From positions 2,633,001 to 2,697,000 of the forward strand of contig NC_013854.1 in assembly GCF_000010725.1 (NCBI RefSeq): a stretch of 64,000 bases of DNA. Direction: 5' to 3'. The notes under the pieces were generated by a model. That model was given only the letters and a program-made list of their open reading frames with translations, ran no database searches and was not told the origin of the DNA. The translations under genes and the position numbers were made by a program. This document shows, piece after piece, positions 43,958 through 52,941 of this stretch (position 1 is the stretch's first letter; every line of letters begins with the position of its first letter). The DNA comes from Azospirillum sp. B510. Lineage in GTDB: Bacteria; Pseudomonadota; Alphaproteobacteria; Azospirillales; Azospirillaceae.

Positions 43958-44179
43958 ATGATGAACGACACTCACAGCCAGTTGCGCCAGCTGTCGTCCC
44001 AGGATTTCGCCAGCTTCGGCCTGGGCGACGTCGCCTATGTCCGGCCGGTCGAGATGGAAGGCACCGCCGCCTTCGCGATCCATGCCGCCGATGGCACGCC
44101 GCTGAGCGTCGTCGCCGACCGCGAGCTGGCCTTCGCCGCCATCATCCAGAACGACATGGAACCGGTCAGCGTCCACTGA
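43958..44179 (+). CDS. DUF1150 family protein, partner of Hsp20
   Basis: The 73-residue protein begins MMNDTHSQLRQLSSQDFASFG and has LGDVAYVRPVEMEGTAAFAIHAADGTPLSVVADRELAFAAI, the DUF1150 core. This family is found after Hsp20 genes in alphaproteobacteria. Its function is unknown, but the linkage suggests it is made in heat stress. GGAG lies nine bases before the ATG at 43958. The second ATG at 43961 is possible. A short palindrome without T-run follows. Confidence 0.85.
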   Translation: MMNDTHSQLRQLSSQDFASFGLGDVAYVRPVEMEGTAAFAIHAADGTPLSVVADRELAFAAIIQNDMEPVSVH

Positions 44180-44364
44180 GCCCCCGCAGCGACGCGCCCG
44201 CCACCGGACGGGCCCATCGCCATGCCTCAATTACTGATTGATTGTTGCGCTTTTCCGTTGCAACAGACAGCATCTCGATCCTTGTCAGCCCTGACTCCTG
44301 TTGTAAGGTAAGCTCAGCGATAATCGCCCATACGGGATGCGAAGAGCAATTGGGGGACGGTCGG

Positions 44365-45441
44365 TTGGACGGTGGGGCAAGCGAAACGGTGACGGATGCG
44401 AAGTCCGCTCCCGACATGGAAAAGCGCAGAGCCTGGGACGACGAGGCTCGTGACTCCCTGCATATTCTGCCCTTGTCAGCGATCCCGCTGGAAACCCCTG
44501 GGTTGCAGCACGCCCGGCTTATCAAGAATGTCCGGCTGCAAACCGTGGTGGAGATGTTCCGCGACGCCCAGGCCGGCAGCGGCCAGGTGGCGCCCCGCCA
44601 TCTCCCCCCCTATTTCGAATCCAACAAGGATGAGATCGAACGCGATCTGATCAAACTGGAAAAGATCGGCACCGCGTCCAGCTTCGATGTCTATTCCTCA
44701 CGGATCGAGCTACGGCGGCTGAACATCGACGTCAACAATGTCGAATCGCTGACCCTGTCCGACCGCAAGAAGGCCGAGCTGACCAACTACATGCGGGTCT
44801 TCACCCGGCCGTTGATGGAATATGTCTATGGAACGGAGGAGCTCCACGTCTCCGACGTCACCGACATCATCCAGCTGTTCGCCAATCCCAACCGGGACGA
44901 GGCTCTGCGTAATCTGCGCATGATGGCCGACCGGTTGGACATCGGCCTGAACGAGATCCCGCAGTTCCTGGAGGAATATGGCGACATCTTCCTGTCGCTG
45001 GCCTATTTCCGCAAATGCCTGGACGAGATCGTGCCGGAGGTCCAGCGTTTCGTCACCTGGATGGGGGAAATCCGCAGTTCCGCCGAAGTGAAGCGCGATT
45101 CCCGGCAGATGCGGATGCTCGACGATATCGCCCGCGACCTGACCGACATCTCCACCTCGATCACCGGCCGGTTCGAGAGCTTCGACAACCGCTCCAAGGA
45201 TTTCTGGAGCGACATCAACGCCGATACCTTCCGGTCGATCCGCGAACTGATCTCCTCCCACCATGTCACCATCGGCGGGGTGCTGTGCGGTCTGGCGGTC
45301 AAGATGACCCTGTGGAAACACCGCTTCGCCCGCGGCGGCGGCGGGCCCAACCGACGCATGGAATTCGTGAAGTCGGAGATCCTGCCCGGCCTGTCGCACA
45401 TCAAGGCGCTGGAACAGTCGGCACGCACCGGACACCTGTAG
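44365..45441 (+). CDS. Uncharacterised 358-residue protein
   Basis: I recognise no domain. The protein is soluble with many charged helices: IKNVRLQTVVEMFRDAQAG, ESNKDEIERDLIKLEKIGTA, RIELRRLNIDVNNVESLTLSD, DIIQLFANPNRDEALRNLRMMADRLDIG. A longer C-terminal helical region with DIARDLTDISTSITGRFE follows. One hydrophobic stretch (HHVTIGGVLCGLAVKM) near residue 300 is too short to be sure of a membrane segment. The start is uncertain: TTG 44365 has GGGGGA 8 bases upstream; ATG 44416 and GTG 44389 are also possible. It has its own promoter region after the DUF1150 gene. Codon use matches the neighbourhood. Confidence 0.7.
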   Translation: MDGGASETVTDAKSAPDMEKRRAWDDEARDSLHILPLSAIPLETPGLQHARLIKNVRLQTVVEMFRDAQAGSGQVAPRHLPPYFESNKDEIERDLIKLEKIGTASSFDVYSSRIELRRLNIDVNNVESLTLSDRKKAELTNYMRVFTRPLMEYVYGTEELHVSDVTDIIQLFANPNRDEALRNLRMMADRLDIGLNEIPQFLEEYGDIFLSLAYFRKCLDEIVPEVQRFVTWMGEIRSSAEVKRDSRQMRMLDDIARDLTDISTSITGRFESFDNRSKDFWSDINADTFRSIRELISSHHVTIGGVLCGLAVKMTLWKHRFARGGGGPNRRMEFVKSEILPGLSHIKALEQSARTGHL

Positions 45442-45444
45442 GGG

Positions 45445-45475
45445 GAAGGCGTCGCCAGCGGCACGCCTTCTTCCC
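45445..45475. terminator. Hairpin between convergent genes
   Basis: GAAGGCGT (45445-45452) pairs with ACGCCTTC (45463-45470), followed by TTCCCC. It lies between the convergent unknown gene and the zinc-ribbon gene. Confidence 0.5.
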
Positions 45476-45476
45476 C

Positions 45477-45677
45477 TCAATCCATCGACAACATCTTTCC
45501 GACACCATTATCGAACAGGATGGTGGCGAACAGCGTCAGGATCGGGACCAGAAACATCAGCCCGATGACGCAGCGCACGATCAGATCCTTGCGGCGGACG
45601 GAACGGCAGAGCGGGCAATCATTGGGACCATGCCCGTAATCGGACCCGCAATAGGGGCAGGCGGTGGTTTCGACCAT
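45477..45677 (-). CDS. Zinc-ribbon single-membrane-helix mini-protein (copy A)
   Basis: The 66-residue protein begins MVETTACPYCGSDYGHG, has a zinc ribbon with two CxxC pairs (CPYC and CPLC, 10-12 residues apart), an Arg-Arg-Lys segment and one membrane helix (CVIGLMFLVPILTLFATILF). A longer start at 45725 would add 16 residues. It resembles the 48017-48205 protein in layout: CxxC, spacer, CxxC, then RR and a membrane helix. Both lie either side of the PilZ chemoreceptor gene. No function is known; zinc binding and inner-membrane attachment are inferences. Confidence 0.75.
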   Translation of the reverse strand: MVETTACPYCGSDYGHGPNDCPLCRSVRRKDLIVRCVIGLMFLVPILTLFATILFDNGVGKMLSMD

Positions 45678-45815
45678 GGCGGATGGACTTTCAGCACGGG
45701 ACGACGGCCCTGGAACCGACGCCATTCTGAACCCGCGACCCGGTCAAACGTCATGAAATCCCTGTCATACTTAAGGCTTTTCCGGCCCGAGGCCCAACGG
45801 CGACTCCCGGCCGGC

Positions 45816-47840
45816 TCAGGCCGCCCGCTCCAGCGGAACCAGCCCGGCGACGCTGCGGCCGAACTGCGCGACGAAGCGGTCACGCTCGGCACCGGCCAAG
45901 CTGAAGGTGACATGCAGGCGACCATCCGGACCGGGCTGCGCCGCGCGCACGACGGCGGGAACCGGCTCCAGACCCGGCAGGGCGATGCGCAAGGCGCTCC
46001 CTTCCTTCAGCCCATCCCAGGCCTCCCGCGGCAGGCCGCTCAACTGGGCGCCGCCTTCCGACGCGTTGTCGACCGTCACCGGCACCTCTCGCCCGCCGAC
46101 CACCAGCCGGCCGGCGCGGTTCAGCGGATAGCGCGGCGCGGCGCGGCGGTTCACCTCCGGCGTCGCCGTACGGATCGCCTCGATCAGGACGCGGCGCAAC
46201 TGGTCGATGCTGGTGGCGACACGGGCGGACAGGCCGTTGACCTCGACGGCGCGCTCGCCGGTTGTCCCCGCTTCCTGAGAGACCGCGGCGATGCGGGTCG
46301 CCACCTCCTGCGCGGCGTTTGAGGTCTGGACGACGTTGCGGGCGATCTCTCCGGTCGCCGCCTCCTGCTCCTCGATGGCGGCGGCGACGGTGGCGGACAC
46401 GGTTTCGACACCGCGCACCCGATCGGCGATGGCGCGCACGGCGTTCACCGCCTCGGCCGTGGTGGCCTGGATGGCGGCGATCTGGCTTTCGATCTCGTCG
46501 GTCGCCCGCGCGGTCTGGCCGGCCAACAGCTTCACCTCGCTGGCCACCACGGCGAAGCCCTTCCCCGCCTCGCCCGCCCGTGCCGCCTCGATGGTGGCGT
46601 TCAGCGCCAGCAGATTGGTCTGGCCGGCGACGTCGTTGATGAGATTGGTCACCTCGCCGATGCGGGTGACGGCGTCGGCAAGACGCTGGATGGTCTCCTC
46701 GGCCCGGACCGAGGCGTCGACGGCGTCGCCGGTCATCGTCGTCGCGGTGCCGATCTGCGTCGCGATCTCGCGGATCGAGGCGCTGAGCTGCTCCGACGCG
46801 GCGGCGACGGTCTGGGCGTTCGACAGGGCCTGGGTCGCGGCGGCGGCGACATTCTGGCTGTTGTCGCTGACCGCACGGGCGGACTCGGCCATGCGGGTGG
46901 CGTTGTCGGCCATCTGGTTGGTCTGGCTGGCGACCACATCGACGGCGTTCGACGCCTCGGTCTCCACCGTTTCGGCCATGAGCAGCAGGGCGGCCTGCTT
47001 CTCGCGCTCCGACCGTTCGCGCTCCTCGTCGCGCTGGCGCCGCAGCCGTTCGGCCTCCTCCGCATTCTCCTTGAAGACGCGCAAGGCGCGGGCCATCGCG
47101 CCGATCTCGTCGCCACGGTCGGCACCGGGAATGGCGACGGCGAGATTGCCCTGCGCCAGCGTCCGCATCGCCGCGGTCAAGTGACCGACCGGCCGCACCA
47201 CCCGCAGCCGGATGCCAATCACGCCCAGCATCAGAACCGCCAGCACCAGGGCCGAAACCCCCCACACGGCGGCCATGAACAGGCGCTCCCGGTCGTCGGC
47301 ATAGACCTCCGTCTCGCTGTTGTAACGGTTGGCATCCTCGACGATCCGGTCGATGACGGCGCGATGGGCGGCATAGGCGTCTGCGATGACCGCGTAGGAG
47401 GCGCGCGCCGCCGCGTCGTCCTTGCGGACGAGCGCCGGCAGGAACTTGGTCTCGACCTCGGTCCAGAAACGCATCACCGGCGCGTGGGATGTCCGGGTCA
47501 GTTGTTCGAGCAGGGGGGGATCGAAACTTTCCTTCAACCAATATTCATGGCGCTCGTCGTAATCCTTGCGCAGCTGCGCCAACCGGGCCCGGCGCTGATC
47601 GATCGACGCCGGGTCGTTCATCGCCAGCGTCGCCTCCAGATAGGCTTCGATCACATATTCCGGCGGCGGCAGGATGTCGGCGATCAGGTCCTTGCCCAGC
47701 ACGATGCGCTGGTAGATCGGCCCCCCCACCTTCAGTTCCCGGATCGCCAGCGCGCCGGTGACCACCACCGCCAGGAAACCCAGCGTGACCACCACCCCGA
47801 ACAGATTGGTCAACGCGGCAATCCGGAGTTTCTTCAACAT
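45816..47840 (-). CDS. Methyl-accepting chemotaxis protein with C-terminal PilZ domain
   Basis: The 674-residue receptor has two membrane helices (about 10-32 and 185-207) around a periplasmic ligand domain of about 150 residues. A HAMP domain follows (about 208-260: [23 protein letters not shown]). The signalling hairpin has [33 protein letters not shown]. The C-terminus, from about 565, is a PilZ domain: [11 protein letters not shown] (RxxxR) and [12 protein letters not shown] (D/NxSxxG), which bind cyclic di-GMP. Tlp1 of Azospirillum has a similar make-up. The start ATG 47840 is chosen for the membrane-helix start. Confidence 0.93.
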   Translation of the reverse strand: MLKKLRIAALTNLFGVVVTLGFLAVVVTGALAIRELKVGGPIYQRIVLGKDLIADILPPPEYVIEAYLEATLAMNDPASIDQRRARLAQLRKDYDERHEYWLKESFDPPLLEQLTRTSHAPVMRFWTEVETKFLPALVRKDDAAARASYAVIADAYAAHRAVIDRIVEDANRYNSETEVYADDRERLFMAAVWGVSALVLAVLMLGVIGIRLRVVRPVGHLTAAMRTLAQGNLAVAIPGADRGDEIGAMARALRVFKENAEEAERLRRQRDEERERSEREKQAALLLMAETVETEASNAVDVVASQTNQMADNATRMAESARAVSDNSQNVAAAATQALSNAQTVAAASEQLSASIREIATQIGTATTMTGDAVDASVRAEETIQRLADAVTRIGEVTNLINDVAGQTNLLALNATIEAARAGEAGKGFAVVASEVKLLAGQTARATDEIESQIAAIQATTAEAVNAVRAIADRVRGVETVSATVAAAIEEQEAATGEIARNVVQTSNAAQEVATRIAAVSQEAGTTGERAVEVNGLSARVATSIDQLRRVLIEAIRTATPEVNRRAAPRYPLNRAGRLVVGGREVPVTVDNASEGGAQLSGLPREAWDGLKEGSALRIALPGLEPVPAVVRAAQPGPDGRLHVTFSLAGAERDRFVAQFGRSVAGLVPLERAA

Positions 47841-48016
47841 GTTGCAACCCCTGCACGGAACCGAAGGCAAAAGGCTGCTTCTCAGAATACACCAGAGGTG
47901 ACAAGTTAAAAACTTGCTCGATTATCGTGACAGAAAGAGATGACGCCCTGTTGCGCTCTTTGCCTGCGGAATGTGCGGGGTCTGCACAAAACAAGACCAA
48001 AGAATAGGTGCCAAGC

Positions 48017-48205
48017 TCAAGCCAGGACCAAGGTGCCAACCCAGCCGACCAGGGCGAGAATCACCAGCATCACCAGCAAGGCCACGATGACGGCGTTGGT
48101 GCGGCGAATCGAGAGGCAGCGCGGGCAGCCCTCCTCGGCAGCGGGGTAGCGATGGGCGCAGCGGGCGCAGCGGACAAGCTGTTCGGTTCCGGTCTGGTCC
48201 GTCAT
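48017..48205 (-). CDS. Zinc-ribbon single-membrane-helix mini-protein (copy B)
   Basis: The 62-residue protein begins MTDQTGTEQLVRCARCAHRYP. It has CARC and CPRC (11 residues between), the IRR basic segment and a C-terminal membrane helix (VALLVMLVILALVGWVG). GGAA lies seven bases before ATG 48205. It is a paralogue of the protein at 45477-45677; the two flank the receptor gene (45816-47840) on the same strand. No family function is known to me. Confidence 0.75.
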   Translation of the reverse strand: MTDQTGTEQLVRCARCAHRYPAAEEGCPRCLSIRRTNAVIVALLVMLVILALVGWVGTLVLA

Positions 48206-48302
48206 TGGCGGGTTCCATGGAGTCGGGAGACTGGGAGGCGCCATGGATAGCACGACAGCCAGCCCGCATCCATCGGCAGGGAGCCCGTCGCCCGGCCGCC
48301 CG

Positions 48303-49760
48303 TCAATCGGCCGCGGTGGTCTCGATCGGTGAGGTGGCGCGCAGTTCCGCCGCCTGCGGACGGCGCGGACTGTGGTCGAGCGGCTCCAGCAGCGGCATCT
48401 CCGCCCCCTCCGGAGCCGCATGCAGGTCGCGGAAGCGGCGGGCGCTGACCAGCACCCGCGATTCCAGCGTGCCGACCGCGCTGTTGTAACTGCCCACCGC
48501 CTTGTCAAGCTGCCCGCCCAGCCGTTCCATATGGCCGCCCAGGTCGGCCAGCCGCTTGTACAGCTCGGCGCCGAGAGCGCTGATTTCGCGGGCATTGTCG
48601 GCCAGCCTCTCCTGGCGCCAGCCATAGGCGACGGCCCGCAGCAGCGCGATCAGCGTCGTCGGGGTGGCGAGGATCACACGGTGGTCGATGCCGGCCTCGA
48701 TCAACGCCGGATCCTGCTCCAGCGCCGCCGAGAAGAAATTCTCGCCGGGCAGGAACAGCACGACGAATTCCGGGCTGTCCGCGAACTGGTCCCAATAACC
48801 CTTGGTGCCGAGCTGCTTCATATGGTCGCGCACATGGCGGGCGTGGCGGGCCATGCCGTCGCGCCGCGCCACCTCCTCCGTCGCCTGGATACCGTCGAGA
48901 TAGCCCTCCAGCGGCGTCTTGGCATCGACCACGATGGTCTTGCCGCCGGGCAGCGTGACGATCAGGTCGGGGCGCAGCCGGCCGCCATCCACCGAAAGCT
49001 GTTCGACGAAGTCGCAATGGTCGAGCATGCCGGCCATCTCGCAAACCCGGCGCAGCTGGATCTCCCCCCAGCGCCCGCGCGCCGCCGGGCTGCGCAGCGC
49101 CCGGACGAGGTTGCCGGTCTCCGTCCGGAGCGCGCTCTGGCTTTCCACCAGCGACAGCACCTGCTGCTTCAGCCCCTCATAGGCGCCGGCCCGCGTGCTT
49201 TCCAGCTCGCGGATCTGACGGTCCATCGCGTCCAGGGTCTGGCGCACCGGATCGACGATGGCGGCGATGGCGGTCTGGCGCTTGTCCAGGTCGCCCTTCG
49301 CCTGCTCCTGGAAGCCGGCCAGCGTCTCGCGCGCCAGATCGAGGAAGCTGCGGTTGTTCTGATGCAGGGCCTCGGCCGACAACGCCTTGAAGCTGTCGGC
49401 CAGCGCCGCCTGGGCACGCTCCAGCAGCGCCATCTTCTCCGCCGCCGCCGTCCGTTCGGCCTCCAGCCGGGTGGAGAGCTGGGCATGGCGTTCGCGGGCG
49501 GCGGCGACCTCGCCATGCAGGCGGGCGATCTGATGGTCGCGCGCCTCGATCTCCTCGCGCAGATCGTCCTCGCTCCGTTCGGCGAGGTCGAGGCGGGTGG
49601 CGAACTCCGCATGCAGGGCGGCGGCGGCGGCCTCGGTACGCCCGGCGGCGGCGCGCGACACCGCCCAGGCGGCGGAGACGCCCAGCAGCAATCCGGCCGC
49701 AAGCCCGATCGCCAGCGACAGGCCATCCACCACGATCCCGTTGACCAGGAACTGTGTCAC
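48303..49760 (-). CDS. rmuC: DNA recombination protein RmuC
   Basis: The 485-residue protein has an N-terminal membrane anchor ([22 protein letters not shown], about 11-32), a long coiled coil (about 45-190) and the RmuC nuclease-like domain: [45 protein letters not shown] (PD-(D/E)xK-like Asp and Lys), and [24 protein letters not shown]. It limits DNA inversion between inverted repeats in E. coli. GTG 49760 has the best ribosome binding site (GGGGGAT) among the possible starts. Confidence 0.92.
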   Translation of the reverse strand: MTQFLVNGIVVDGLSLAIGLAAGLLLGVSAAWAVSRAAAGRTEAAAAALHAEFATRLDLAERSEDDLREEIEARDHQIARLHGEVAAARERHAQLSTRLEAERTAAAEKMALLERAQAALADSFKALSAEALHQNNRSFLDLARETLAGFQEQAKGDLDKRQTAIAAIVDPVRQTLDAMDRQIRELESTRAGAYEGLKQQVLSLVESQSALRTETGNLVRALRSPAARGRWGEIQLRRVCEMAGMLDHCDFVEQLSVDGGRLRPDLIVTLPGGKTIVVDAKTPLEGYLDGIQATEEVARRDGMARHARHVRDHMKQLGTKGYWDQFADSPEFVVLFLPGENFFSAALEQDPALIEAGIDHRVILATPTTLIALLRAVAYGWRQERLADNAREISALGAELYKRLADLGGHMERLGGQLDKAVGSYNSAVGTLESRVLVSARRFRDLHAAPEGAEMPLLEPLDHSPRRPQAAELRATSPIETTAAD

Positions 49761-49947
49761 CCCCCATCCCCCGCGTTTTCGATCCATGATCGGCGCCATC
49801 ATCGCGCAAGCCGGCACAGCCTATCGGAACGAAACGGGAATTGGAACAGGGCGCGAACGGCATCAAACCAGCTCGCGGCAGCCGCGACGGCCGGGCCGGC
49901 GCTTTCTCCGCTTGCCCAACCAAGGATGTCGCGCCATATCGGAAGCC

Positions 49948-50541
49948 ATGCCGAACGACCCCATCCCCGACGACAAATCTTCCGATTGCGGCCCCAACTG
50001 CGGCGGCCCGCGCGTCCGCGCCATTCCGCCCGGCGAGGACCGCGAGCGGCTGATGTGCCCGGATTGCGGCTACATCGCCTATCAGAACCCGCTGATCGTG
50101 GTCGGCGCGGTGGCGACCTGGGAGGATGGCCGCATCCTGCTGTGCCGCCGCGCCATCGAACCGCGCAAGGGCTTCTGGACCCTGCCCGCCGGCTATATGG
50201 AGGAGCGCGAGAGCACGCGGGAAGGTGCCGCCCGCGAAGCCTGGGAAGAGGCTCGGGCCCGCATCGAGATCGACCATCTGCTGGCGATCTACGACATCCC
50301 GCGCATCAGCCAGGTCCAGATGATCTTCCGCGCCCGCCTGATCTCCCCCGAGGTCGAGCCCGGCCCGGAAAGCCTGGAGGTCGGCCTGTTCGCCTGGAAC
50401 GAGATTCCGTGGGGCGAGCTTGCCTTCCCCACCGTCATCTGGGCCTTGCGCGAGCATCGCGAACGGCTGGGCCGGTCTGACTGCGCCCCGGCGGTCAACC
50501 CCACCCCCGACGCGCTGGCGCGCTGGGAAAAGATGCTGTAG
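49948..50541 (+). CDS. Nudix hydrolase with N-terminal zinc ribbon
   Basis: The 197-residue protein has a short N-terminal zinc ribbon (CGPNCGGP and MCPDCGY), then a Nudix fold: [21 protein letters not shown], and the Nudix box [21 protein letters not shown] zinc ribbon followed by Nudix is the layout of NudC-like NADH pyrophosphatases and related Nudix enzymes. I cannot name the substrate. It lies alone between rmuC (divergent) and the ChaN-PDZ gene (convergent). The ATG at 49948 has GGAAG upstream. Confidence 0.9.
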   Translation: MPNDPIPDDKSSDCGPNCGGPRVRAIPPGEDRERLMCPDCGYIAYQNPLIVVGAVATWEDGRILLCRRAIEPRKGFWTLPAGYMEERESTREGAAREAWEEARARIEIDHLLAIYDIPRISQVQMIFRARLISPEVEPGPESLEVGLFAWNEIPWGELAFPTVIWALREHRERLGRSDCAPAVNPTPDALARWEKML

Positions 50542-50558
50542 GCGGCGGCGAAAGCCGC

Positions 50559-51830
50559 CTATCTCCCCTCCGCCGGGAATTTCGCCACCAGCTCCCGCTC
50601 CGCCCCGTCGCGCCGGATGGTCAGCGGCAGCCAGGTGCCCGGCGCCTGACGGCGGATCAGCGCCACCAGATCGGCCGGCGCGTGCACCGGCATACCGGCG
50701 GCGATCAGGATGCGGTCGCCGGGGCGCAGGTCCGCCGCCGCCGCCACGCTGCCGGCGCTGACCGCCCCCACCGTGATCCCCTCCGGTCCGGGGTCGAGCT
50801 GGACGCCCAGCTTGGGGCGCGGCGGCTCGGCATCCTCGCGCTCCGGCCCCAGGCCGAAGACGGCGTCGGCGATGCGGCCGTCCAGCTCGTCGCAATCGCG
50901 GTCGGCATCCCACGGCAGCAGCACGGCGGCATCGGCGATGCCGAGGTCGGCCAGCTGGTGGGGAACGCCATCGCGGCCGGCGACATGGCCTTCGCCCAGG
51001 ATGCCGATCACGCTGCGCCCGGTGGCGCGGCGGGTCTCGGCGATCCTCTCCGCCATCGCCCGGTCCCACACCCCCTGCGCCTCGATGAAGCGCTTGGCGG
51101 CGCTGTCGGCCACATCGGCGGCGGTATCGGCGCGGGCTGCGGAACGGGCTTCCGACCGGTCATGCGCCGCCAGCGTCTCGGTCAGGCGGGTGCGATAGGC
51201 CTCGGTCGGCGGGGCCGGCGTGCCGACGCCCTCGCGCTCCGCCTCCGGGATGGTGGCCCAGCCGTTGCGGGCGGTGCGGCTGATCAACGAGCGCTCCACA
51301 TTCAGCGCCACCACCGGCAGCCGGTGCAGGCGGGCGAATTGCAGGATCGGCAGGTAGAATTGCGGGTCGAAGCCCCAGACCGTACGCCACTCCATCGCCT
51401 TCAGGAATTCGCCTTCCGTCATCCCGCCCGCCGTCCAGCGGTCGAGCACCGGCTGCAACCGCCGGGGCAGCATCTCCATCCCGATGGCGAGGTCGGGGTT
51501 CAGCGCATGCAGCCCGGCCAGGGTGTGGAGCTGCCAACGGTGATGGTCGGGCTTGTCATGCTGTTCACCCAGCAGGACCACCGGCGCCTCCGACAGGCGA
51601 CGCATCAGCGGAACCGGCTCCATCGCGGCCCCCGTGCCGTCGGCCCAAAGTCCGGGCGGAACGCAGCCGGTGCGCACGGCGTCCCCGGATCCGACATCCG
51701 TAGCCCGGGCATCGGCGGCCTGGGCATCGGCGGCCCGGAAAGGATCGGCGAAGGACAGGAACGCCAGCCCCAGCAGGGCGATGAGGCGGCGCGGAGCGGG
51801 GGCGGCGAGACGGAAGGGCTGGCGCGGCAA
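50559..51830 (-). CDS. ChaN-like haem-binding lipoprotein fold fused to a PDZ domain
   Basis: The protein has a signal peptide (RRLIALLGLAFLSFADP) and a ChaN/Cofac_haem_bdg domain from about residue 60 to 320: VVLLGEQHDKPDHHRWQL, AIGMEMLPRRLQPVLDRW, MEWRTVWGFDPQFYLPI, IGILGEGHVAGRDGVPHQL. A C-terminal PDZ domain follows (LGVQLDPGPEGITVGAVSAGSVAAAADLRPGDRILIAAG). ChaN binds haem as a dimer in some bacteria. The TTG at 51830 gives a typical secreted start with GGAG nine bases upstream, while the open frame runs back to 51980. The 51831-52139 stretch shows no clear gene. Confidence 0.85.
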   Translation of the reverse strand: MPRQPFRLAAPAPRRLIALLGLAFLSFADPFRAADAQAADARATDVGSGDAVRTGCVPPGLWADGTGAAMEPVPLMRRLSEAPVVLLGEQHDKPDHHRWQLHTLAGLHALNPDLAIGMEMLPRRLQPVLDRWTAGGMTEGEFLKAMEWRTVWGFDPQFYLPILQFARLHRLPVVALNVERSLISRTARNGWATIPEAEREGVGTPAPPTEAYRTRLTETLAAHDRSEARSAARADTAADVADSAAKRFIEAQGVWDRAMAERIAETRRATGRSVIGILGEGHVAGRDGVPHQLADLGIADAAVLLPWDADRDCDELDGRIADAVFGLGPEREDAEPPRPKLGVQLDPGPEGITVGAVSAGSVAAAADLRPGDRILIAAGMPVHAPADLVALIRRQAPGTWLPLTIRRDGAERELVAKFPAEGR

Positions 51831-52139
51831 GGCGGGGCTCCGTCGGTGCGGGGATTGCGCCAAGGTTGGCGTGGCGGGGCGCGCCGTCAATGGACAAGTC
51901 CGCCGGTTGCGTCGTTCGGCCGCGCCGGAAGCCGGAAGCCGGCAACTGGCGGAACCGCCGGCGGAATCGCGGGCCGGCATACTGCCGGATGACAGGCGGA
52001 GCGGCGGCGGTTAGGATCGCCGCAAGCGGTGGACCGCCGGCGGATGGGGCTCCCGATGCCGGCATCCGTACCTCCCAAGGCCGTTCCCAGGGCGTCCGCT
52101 TTCCCCGCCGACCGCAATCATTCGTGAAGCGCAGCCGCC

Positions 52140-52877
52140 ATGCCGCACCGCAAAGTCGTCATTCTCACCGGCGCCAGCCGGGGTATCGGACACGCCACCG
52201 TCACCCGGTTCAGCAACGAAGGCTGGCGCGTGATCTCCTGCTCGCGCGAGGAGGTGCCGGCCCATTGCCGCCGCGACCCCAACTGGACCCACCATATCCC
52301 GGCCGACCTGTCGGACCCCGCCAGCCGCGCCGCCTTCGTCGAGGAGGCCAACAAGGCGCTGGATGGCGCGCCGCTGCACGCCCTGATCAACAATGCCGGC
52401 ATCTCGCCCAAGACGCCGATCAAGGAGCGGCTGGGCTGCCTGAACGGCTCCATCGAGGGCTGGCACCGGGTGTTCGAACTGAATTTCTTCGCCGCCCTGG
52501 TGCTGGCGCGCGGCTTCGCCGCGCCGCTGTCGCGGGCGAAGGGGGCGATCGTCAACGTCACCTCGATCGCCGGCCATTCGGTGCATCCCTTCGCCGGCTC
52601 GGCCTATTCGACCTCGAAGGCGGCGCTGTCCGGCCTGACGCGCGAGATGGCGGTGGAGTTCGCCGAGATCGGCGTCCGCGTCAACGCCGTCGCTCCCGGC
52701 GAGATCGAGACGGCGATGACCGGCCCGGAATATGACGTGCTGATCCCGCGCATCCCGCTGAAGCGCATGGGCACGCCGGAGGATGTCGCCGCGGTGATCT
52801 TCTATCTGTGCGGCCCGGACTCGGCCTATGTGACCGGGACGGAGACCTTCATCACCGGCGGGCAGCATCTGTTCTGA
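52140..52877 (+). CDS. SDR-family oxidoreductase
   Basis: The 245-residue protein has a Rossmann fold: VVILTGASRGIGHATVTRF with TGxxxGIG, NNAGISP, catalytic Ser in NVTSIAG, YSTSKAALSGL with the Tyr-x-x-x-Lys pair, and APGEIETAM. It is probably NAD(P)-dependent. FYLCGPDSAYVTGTETFITGGQHLF is the typical 3-oxoacyl-ACP-reductase-type ending. The substrate is unknown. It is convergent with the aminotransferase. No operon partner is near, and a 309-base gap precedes it. Confidence 0.9.
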   Translation: MPHRKVVILTGASRGIGHATVTRFSNEGWRVISCSREEVPAHCRRDPNWTHHIPADLSDPASRAAFVEEANKALDGAPLHALINNAGISPKTPIKERLGCLNGSIEGWHRVFELNFFAALVLARGFAAPLSRAKGAIVNVTSIAGHSVHPFAGSAYSTSKAALSGLTREMAVEFAEIGVRVNAVAPGEIETAMTGPEYDVLIPRIPLKRMGTPEDVAAVIFYLCGPDSAYVTGTETFITGGQHLF

Positions 52878-52882
52878 GCGAT

Positions 52883-52912
52883 GGGCGGGGGCTGCGGCAT
52901 GCGCCCCCGCCC
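52883..52912. terminator. Hairpin between convergent SDR and aminotransferase genes
   Basis: A 10-bp perfect stem (GGGCGGGGGC at 52883-52892 with GCCCCCGCCC at 52903-52912) and a 10-base loop, without a T-run. It probably works in both directions, maybe with Rho. Confidence 0.5.
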
Positions 52913-52941
52913 GACCAACCGCTATTCGACCAACCGCTATT
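52912..52941. repeat. 15-bp tandem repeat across the aminotransferase stop
   Basis: CGACCAACCGCTATT occurs twice in tandem (52912-52926 and 52927-52941). The second copy contains the stop codon TAG (52937-52939) of the minus-strand aminotransferase. Confidence 0.8.
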
